From GCA-002713455 sp964428745 (GTDB taxonomy: Bacteria; Fidelibacterota; Marinisomatia; Marinisomatales; TCS55), in the NCBI GenBank assembly GCA_964428745.1, contig CAYRYZ010000049.1, forward strand, positions 1-10,313: a stretch of 10,313 nt of DNA. The letters run 5' to 3'. Under the pieces are notes generated by a model. That model was not told where the DNA came from and did no database searches. It was given only the letters and a program-made list of their open reading frames with translations. Of this stretch, positions 1 through 6,300 are shown piece by piece. Made by a program: the position numbers and the translations under genes. Position 1 is the stretch's first letter. Every line of letters begins with the position of its first letter.

Positions 1-280
1 CTGGAGCTTCTTCAGTTGGCGCTTTAGATATTGGTACTTCGTTTTCTGCAGCTTCTTCTTCAGATCCAGGCATTGCAATGTCAACCATATTAGCCGCATC
101 TTCTAACTCTTTTAAAGCCACATCAAGATCTTGTCCCTTTTCCATAGAAATGATTGATTCGTTAAATCTCCAAGAACCTTCTTTATCAGATTTAACGCTT
201 TTTACATACTTAACATGTACTAGCTCTTTGTCACTTTTAGATGATGCTTTTTCTGCGAAACTTTTTTGCTTCTTAGCCAT
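1..280 (-). CDS. small charged protein starting MAKKQKS, DUF4295-like at best (3' end outside window)
   Basis: The frame is open from an ATG at 278-280 to the left edge, giving 93 residues without a stop; the C-terminus lies outside the window. The start is well supported: TAGGAG sits 9 nt upstream and a good promoter lies before that. The protein opens with a basic stretch (MAKKQKSFAEKASSKS), followed by a short segment with alternating hydrophobic residues (LVHVKYVKSVKS) and then GSWRFNESIIS. A probable helix with many Leu and Glu residues comes next (about residues 50-68). From about residue 71 it turns into a low-complexity acidic and Ala/Pro-rich tail (GSEEEAAENE...PTEEAP). There is no signal peptide or membrane segment, so it is likely cytoplasmic. 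The MAKK start and the 'K-x-V-K-S-x-K-x-G-x-x-x-F-x-E' pattern faintly recall DUF4295, a roughly 50-residue Bacteroidota family of unknown role, but this protein is longer. I do not recognise it with certainty and assign no function. Confidence 0.75.
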   Translation of the reverse strand, partial: MAKKQKSFAEKASSKSDKELVHVKYVKSVKSDKEGSWRFNESIISMEKGQDLDVALKELEDAANMVDIAMPGSEEEAAENEVPISKAPTEEAP

Positions 281-289
281 AAATAATTA

Positions 290-295
290 CTCCTA
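290..295 (-). promoter_or_regulatory. Shine-Dalgarno site of the small MAKK-protein gene
   Basis: On the minus strand this reads TAGGAG, 9 nt before the ATG at 278-280. It is the clearest ribosome binding site in the window. It settles the start of a gene that is otherwise cut by the window edge. Confidence 0.75.
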
Positions 296-329
296 AAAAT
301 ATATAAATTTTGCCGGCGAATATACCTCG

Positions 330-338
330 ATTATAGCA
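330..338 (-). promoter_or_regulatory. probable sigma-70-type promoter, extended -10 element
   Basis: On the minus strand 330-338 reads TGCTATAAT, a perfect extended -10 (TGn plus TATAAT). Transcription would start near the A at 323, giving a leader of about 43 nt that contains the Shine-Dalgarno site at 290-295. The -35 region (about 353-358, TTTATT) is poor, as is common for extended -10 promoters. Two more TATAAT hexamers lie at 338-343 and 345-350, but neither has the TGn extension. The promoter sits in the 86 bp gap after the giant gene, so the small gene probably has its own transcript. Caution: the gap is very AT-rich, so TATAAT matches arise easily by chance. Confidence 0.55.
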
Positions 339-366
339 TTATAAATTATATAAATAAAATGAAAAG

Positions 367-3300
367 CTACTCTGGTCGCCATTCATACTCCATTACTTCA
401 CCATCTGTCATACTCTTCGGCTTCTTTACACCAGTGACAACCCTTATATGATTATTATCAAGAAATTGCACTAAACTAATTCGACTTTTTGAAGGATCTT
501 CCATTTCTACCGTTAATAAAAAGGGCTTTTGATTAAAATCAAATGTATATGATCCTTTTTCTTCATCACTAATCTTTGTGCCCAAAGACAGTCCTTGCAT
601 GAAATTACCTTTTAGCCCTGTCTTATCTGGAGCAAAAACCCAAACTACCTCAATAATCGCACCTTTATAAAACCATTTACCATTCATATCTCTGATATAT
701 TCAATGAATTCCACAAGAACAGGCTCTGCTTTGTTACCAGCGAAATCTTGCGCATCCATACCAAGAGAGTAGATCACGCTAGAGCTTAAAGATTTTTCTA
801 TTGGAACATTCGCCTTTTCGTACAATCCTTTTTTAAGATATTGATCGTATAATGGAATTGAATGACTTGGTACTTTATCATTTAAACCTCCAGTTCGACT
901 CCAGATCATCGCACCATCTAGAAGATCTTCAGATATATCTATTGAAATCTCTGAACCCATAAAATAAGTTTTTGATTCAGGATAGAATATTTTAATAACT
1001 GGTCTTGTAAAATCATATTTAACACTATCTATTATATTTGACTCAGAAATATTATTTGCCAAGTCTTTTGCTTTAAACTGAATATTATATATAGATCCAT
1101 CATTAACGACTGCTGGACTAGATGGCAATGTAGGCTCTTCAAAAAAGGTTTCTAATTCAGCATTGGTTAAATTCATTATTACAGGAGAATTTGGATCAGG
1201 TTCACCGCCTACACGCGTATATATAAATTGACCTTCGCTAAGTTGTTCTGAAATGTAATATGCTATGTCTAGATGATTAATAATCATATTCGTTTCAGGA
1301 TATTTTAATTCGATTGTTGGTGGGACATCATCATAAACGATACTCATGATAAACTTTTTGCCAGTATTCCCTGCTAAATCTGTACCTTCAAGAGTAATGC
1401 GATACATGGCATTTTCAACGAGTTTTAAATCAGGTAAGGATGAGTTATCATGTTTTCCTTGTGATAATAGTTGAGGAGATAAAATATATTCATGTGGTGC
1501 TTGAGGGTCTTCTGTTCCACCCATATGAATCCAAGCATATTTACCAGAAGATAATTTTTCATCAACATTCCATTCTAAAAGTTGAGAGTTTATGCGAGAG
1601 CTAGCAGCTGGAATAACTTGTGTAAATTTTGGTTTAGTTTGGTCAAAAGTAATATTTTGGGCTAGGGTTGTTACAGATTCGTTTCCAGACTGATCAGTAG
1701 CTTTCATAACAAGTTTGTATATAGTACCATCAGTTAAATCAGTCTGATTTGTTAATTCTGAAGTTTCAAAAGTACCCATTGATAATTCGTTATCAACTAA
1801 TTCGATAACAACATTTTCGGCACCATCAGATGTTTCCCATGAAATGGTGGATTGGACTAATACTTCATCTACACTATAACTAACTTCAGATAAATTAATA
1901 AAGCTATCGTTATCTGGATAAACACCAACAACTTTAGGAGGAACATTATCGAAATATAATCTACCCATAAGGTTCGATGAGGGGTTACCAGCCCTATCTA
2001 AACCATTAAATGTTACATTATACCAAGCTCCGCTGACCAACTTTGGAGGAGGATCGAAACTTACATCTCCATATTCACCTTCTTGTAATTTTCCACCAAC
2101 TAAATTTGATTTATGTTGTTTAGTTGGATCAGGGATACCTTCAATCCAAACCCAATCAACAGTAGCACTTGACAATATTTCATTAGTTTTTAAACTCAAA
2201 ATTGGGTTATTAATGAAAGATTCGGGTGCAGGTGATGTTATATTTATTTCTGGAGGAATATCATCATAGGTTACATCATTAATGATATTTGAGGTGCCAT
2301 TATTACCTGCAATATCAATTCCTTCAATTTTAATATCATAAGATGCATTACTTGTCAAATTAGTTAGTTGATCAATAATAATACCTGATTTTTTACCTTT
2401 CTTTAATTGATTATCAATTAAGTCGATCTTATGAGGACTGGCAGGGTCCGCAGCACCACCTGTTCTTTCAACAATAATTTCTCCCTTTGATAAATTTTCA
2501 TCTATTGAAAAATCTAAATTAATACTATTGTAATAACCATTTGCTTTTGGCAATTCGACAGAAATTTTCGGCGATACTGAATCAAAGACTATATTATTTA
2601 TAGAAACATCAGTTGCAATATTTCCAGCCATATCTTTTCCTGAAAAAGTTATCGTGTAAACAGATCCATCTTTTAAAGTTAATTGATCAACAAAAGATTC
2701 GTCGTAGTGCGATCCTTGATTTAGTTGATCTCCAGTTAATTCAACTTGATGTGGACTTTTAGGATCTTCAGCTCCACTAACTCTCGTAAAAACTATCATA
2801 CCTTTGCCCATTTGTTCATTCGTTGAAAAAGTGATAATGGGTAAATTTATTCTAGAAGCTGTAACGGGTGAATCCAGCGATAGTACAGGTGGTAATATAT
2901 CGAAGAATACATCTTTGATTGGCACAACCTCAGCTGCATTGCCAGCTTTGTCAAAAGCTTCTATTAAAACGGTGTATCGACCACCATCTGCTAATTCTGA
3001 AGTAATATTTAAATCAAAATCTGTGTGGACTCCTTTAGTTAATTCATTGCCTGTTAATTTGACCTTATGAGGTGAATTAACATCTATTGTACCACTTGTT
3101 TGCTTAAAAATAACATTGGCGCTAGCTAAATTTTCGCTTGTTAGGTATGTAATCACCGTTGATTTTATTTGTTCTGAATTAATAGGACGGCTAATCGAAA
3201 TTTCCGGTACTTCATCGTCATAATGAAGATTTTCAATTATAACAGATTTTCCTTGGTTATTTGCAAAGTCATAACCCGAAAATTCTACTCTATAGATAGA

Positions 3301-6300
3301 ACCATTAAATAACTTAGGACCATTTCTCAATGATGTGTTTTCATGTTTACCGGAATAAAGTTCGTCACTTTTTAGTTCTATAGTTTGAGGCGAGTTAGAA
3401 TCAACCTGACCATCTATCTGGATAAATTCCATCGTAGCATTTGCGAGATTTTCACTTAATGTATAACTTAATTTATTAACATTTATATAACTGTTATTGT
3501 TGAAGTTATCAATAGATAATACTGGCGGAGTTATATCAAAGTTTATATTTGATATTTTAACTGTTTTTGCAACATTGCCTGCGAAGTCTTCTCCATCAAT
3601 AGACAAATTATATATTGCACCATCTACCCATTCTAAACCTGGGTTAGTAATATTCTCATAGGTCCCAATCTTCCTAGTATCTTCATCTAGTGTAATCTGG
3701 TGTGGTGATTTTGGATCTGAATTACCTGAGATTTGTTCTAAAATAATTTTGGCATTTGCCAGATCTTCACTAATTGAAAATGAAATTGATCTATTATTTA
3801 TAAATGAATTGCTGCCAGGCGAAGTAATATTTAGCTTTGGTATCTCATTATCAAAAATAATATTATTTATTTGAGCATCCGGAGCTACATTTCCTGCTGC
3901 ATCAGTTCCTTCAAATCTTATATTATATATTCCACCATTTATCAGTTTTACAAGACTTGTAGGAAGTTTACCTCCCTGACTACCTCTCTTTTTCTTACTT
4001 CCCGCCAACGTTACCAAATGTGACTTTTTAGGATCTGAAGCTCCTCCTATATTTTCAAAAATAATTTTTCCTTCTTCTAAAGTCTCTGTTAGCGTGTAAC
4101 TAATATCCGTTTCTTTAATAAAGGCATCGTTATTAGGTGAAATTTTAACAAACTCTGGCGGCGTGATATCATATAGAATATTATCTACTTTAACTATTTT
4201 ACCTTTGTTTCCAGCTAAATCAGTACCAACTATTGAAATATTGTATTTCAAACCGTCAATTAATTCAGGTGTATCTTCAAAAGTAAAATTTCTAAAAGTC
4301 CCCCCACTTCTTTGATCCTCTATTATTTCTCTTTCATGAGGAGAATTAGGATCATTTCCGCCTTGAGCTACCCAGGTAATTATGCCATTTGAGATTGGTT
4401 CACTAATGCTCAATGATAATGTTGTTGAATTAACCGGCGAATTTATAGTTGGTTTGATAATTAAAAATTCTGGAGGAGTAACATCAAAAGTGACGTTTTT
4501 CAATGTATCAGATGTTGAAGCATTTGTTGCGCGATCAGTGCCATTGATATATATTTGATAATAAACTTTTTCCTCTGGCTTTACTCCATAACCAGTTAAA
4601 ATATGTTCCCCTTGTTCTAAGTTCTTTTTATTAAGATTAAATTTCATTGGTGACGAACCTTCAGCTGTCCAAATCATTGAACCATTAATTAAGGGTTCAT
4701 TAGTTGAGAATTTGAGGTCCACTGTATTCACAAAACTTTCAGATGCTGGCGATAATATTGACATCGTTGCAGGTGTCGTATCATATGTAATATTAGAAAC
4801 GCTCAAGGTATCTGAAACATTTCCAGCAAAGTCAGTTCCTAATATAGAGATTTCATAAACTCGCCCATCTCGTAATGCAACATAATTAGCTAAGGCATCA
4901 ATTAAACGAATGCCTCCCAATAACTCAGGACCTACTAATGGAGACTCAAGAGGTTTGGCTGTGTCATTATGTTTGAACATAACATTGCCATTATCAATAT
5001 CCTCAGATAGAGACCAACCAATATTAACTACATTAATGAACATATTCTCTTTGGGATAGAAATCTGTGAACTCGGGGGGTGTTAAGTCAATTTTAATATC
5101 GGCTAATTTAACTTCTTCAGCTTTGTTGCTCGCTCGGTCACTTCCATTTAAAATTATTGTATAAGTAGTTGCGTCTTTAAGCTCAGGAATAAATAGATTA
5201 TCTGAATTATATTCTCCACTTAATAATTTTTTATCTGCTATATATTCAATTTTGTCAGGTTTATTATTTTTTCCAATTCCATCCCAACGAATATTAAATC
5301 CATAAAGATCTTCATTAGTATTGAATATCATTTTTGACTCAGTTGAATAAATATCAGAGTTAGGATAAGATATTGAAATCACTGGTTGCGTAACATCATA
5401 AAGAACATTGTTTACTATTACCGTATCACTGATATTCCCCGCAGGATCATATCCTACGTACATAAGTTTATAAATTGAACCATCATTAAGGTTTGGAAGA
5501 TTAATTAGCTCTTTAGGGCCAATTTCACCAAAATTGAGCTCCTCTCTAGTTAGTTCACTAATATGCGGTGATAAAGTATCTTCAAGTCCGTCTGTTCTTT
5601 CCCAAATCATTTGAGCTGATTGTAGAATTTCGCTATTAGAAAAATGAACAAGTTTATGATTCACCGCTTCACCTGAATCTGGACTAAATACTGTTAATTC
5701 AGGTGGTGTAAAATCATATTGCAAGCCGGGAACAAAAGCTCTTTTAGCCTTATTCCCTGCTCGATCTCTACCGCTCATTGACATTATATATAAAGCATTT
5801 TCAACAACAGTTGGATTATTTGAGAGCTCTATTTCAATATGCTCACCACTTTCACGTTCCTCACTAGTTAAAATTGCAGTATAAGGTGCAAGAGTATCTG
5901 CTACACCGCCAAGCCATATCCATTTGAACTGTCCTTCAAACAAAGATTCGGACAAAGTATAACTTACAGAAGTAGTTTTCGAAATTGATCTTGGCAGGGG
6001 ATATATAATCACAATCTCTGGCTGAGTTATATCATATAATATATTTTTTACTGCAATATGATTCGATTCATTCCCGGCTGGATCAAAACCACTAAATGAA
6101 ATATTATAGACAGCACCATCTATCAAAGGCGGAGCATTTGCAATCGAATTAGGGCCATATTCACCCTTATTTAACTCTTCTTTAAATAGCTCCATGACAT
6201 GAATACTATCTGAATCCTCAATACCATCTATCCAGGTCCAGGTCACGATTGCAGAATTAAGTAATTCACTATTTTCATAATGGACATTTTTATGATTTAC

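Noticed and set aside
78..296. Plus-strand open frame of 72 codons
   Set aside because: It lies antisense to the small MAKK-protein gene, which has a perfect SD and promoter. Its protein is a Ser/Leu-rich mix with no motif.
312..317. GCCGGC palindrome in the leader of the small gene as an operator or hairpin
   Set aside because: Six bases with no loop and no flanking symmetry are too short to support a regulatory call, though it stands out in AT-rich DNA.
2804..3070. Plus-strand open frame of 88 codons
   Set aside because: It lies wholly antisense within the Ig-like array of the giant gene (units 16-17), with a Ser/Thr-rich composition that mirrors the coding strand.
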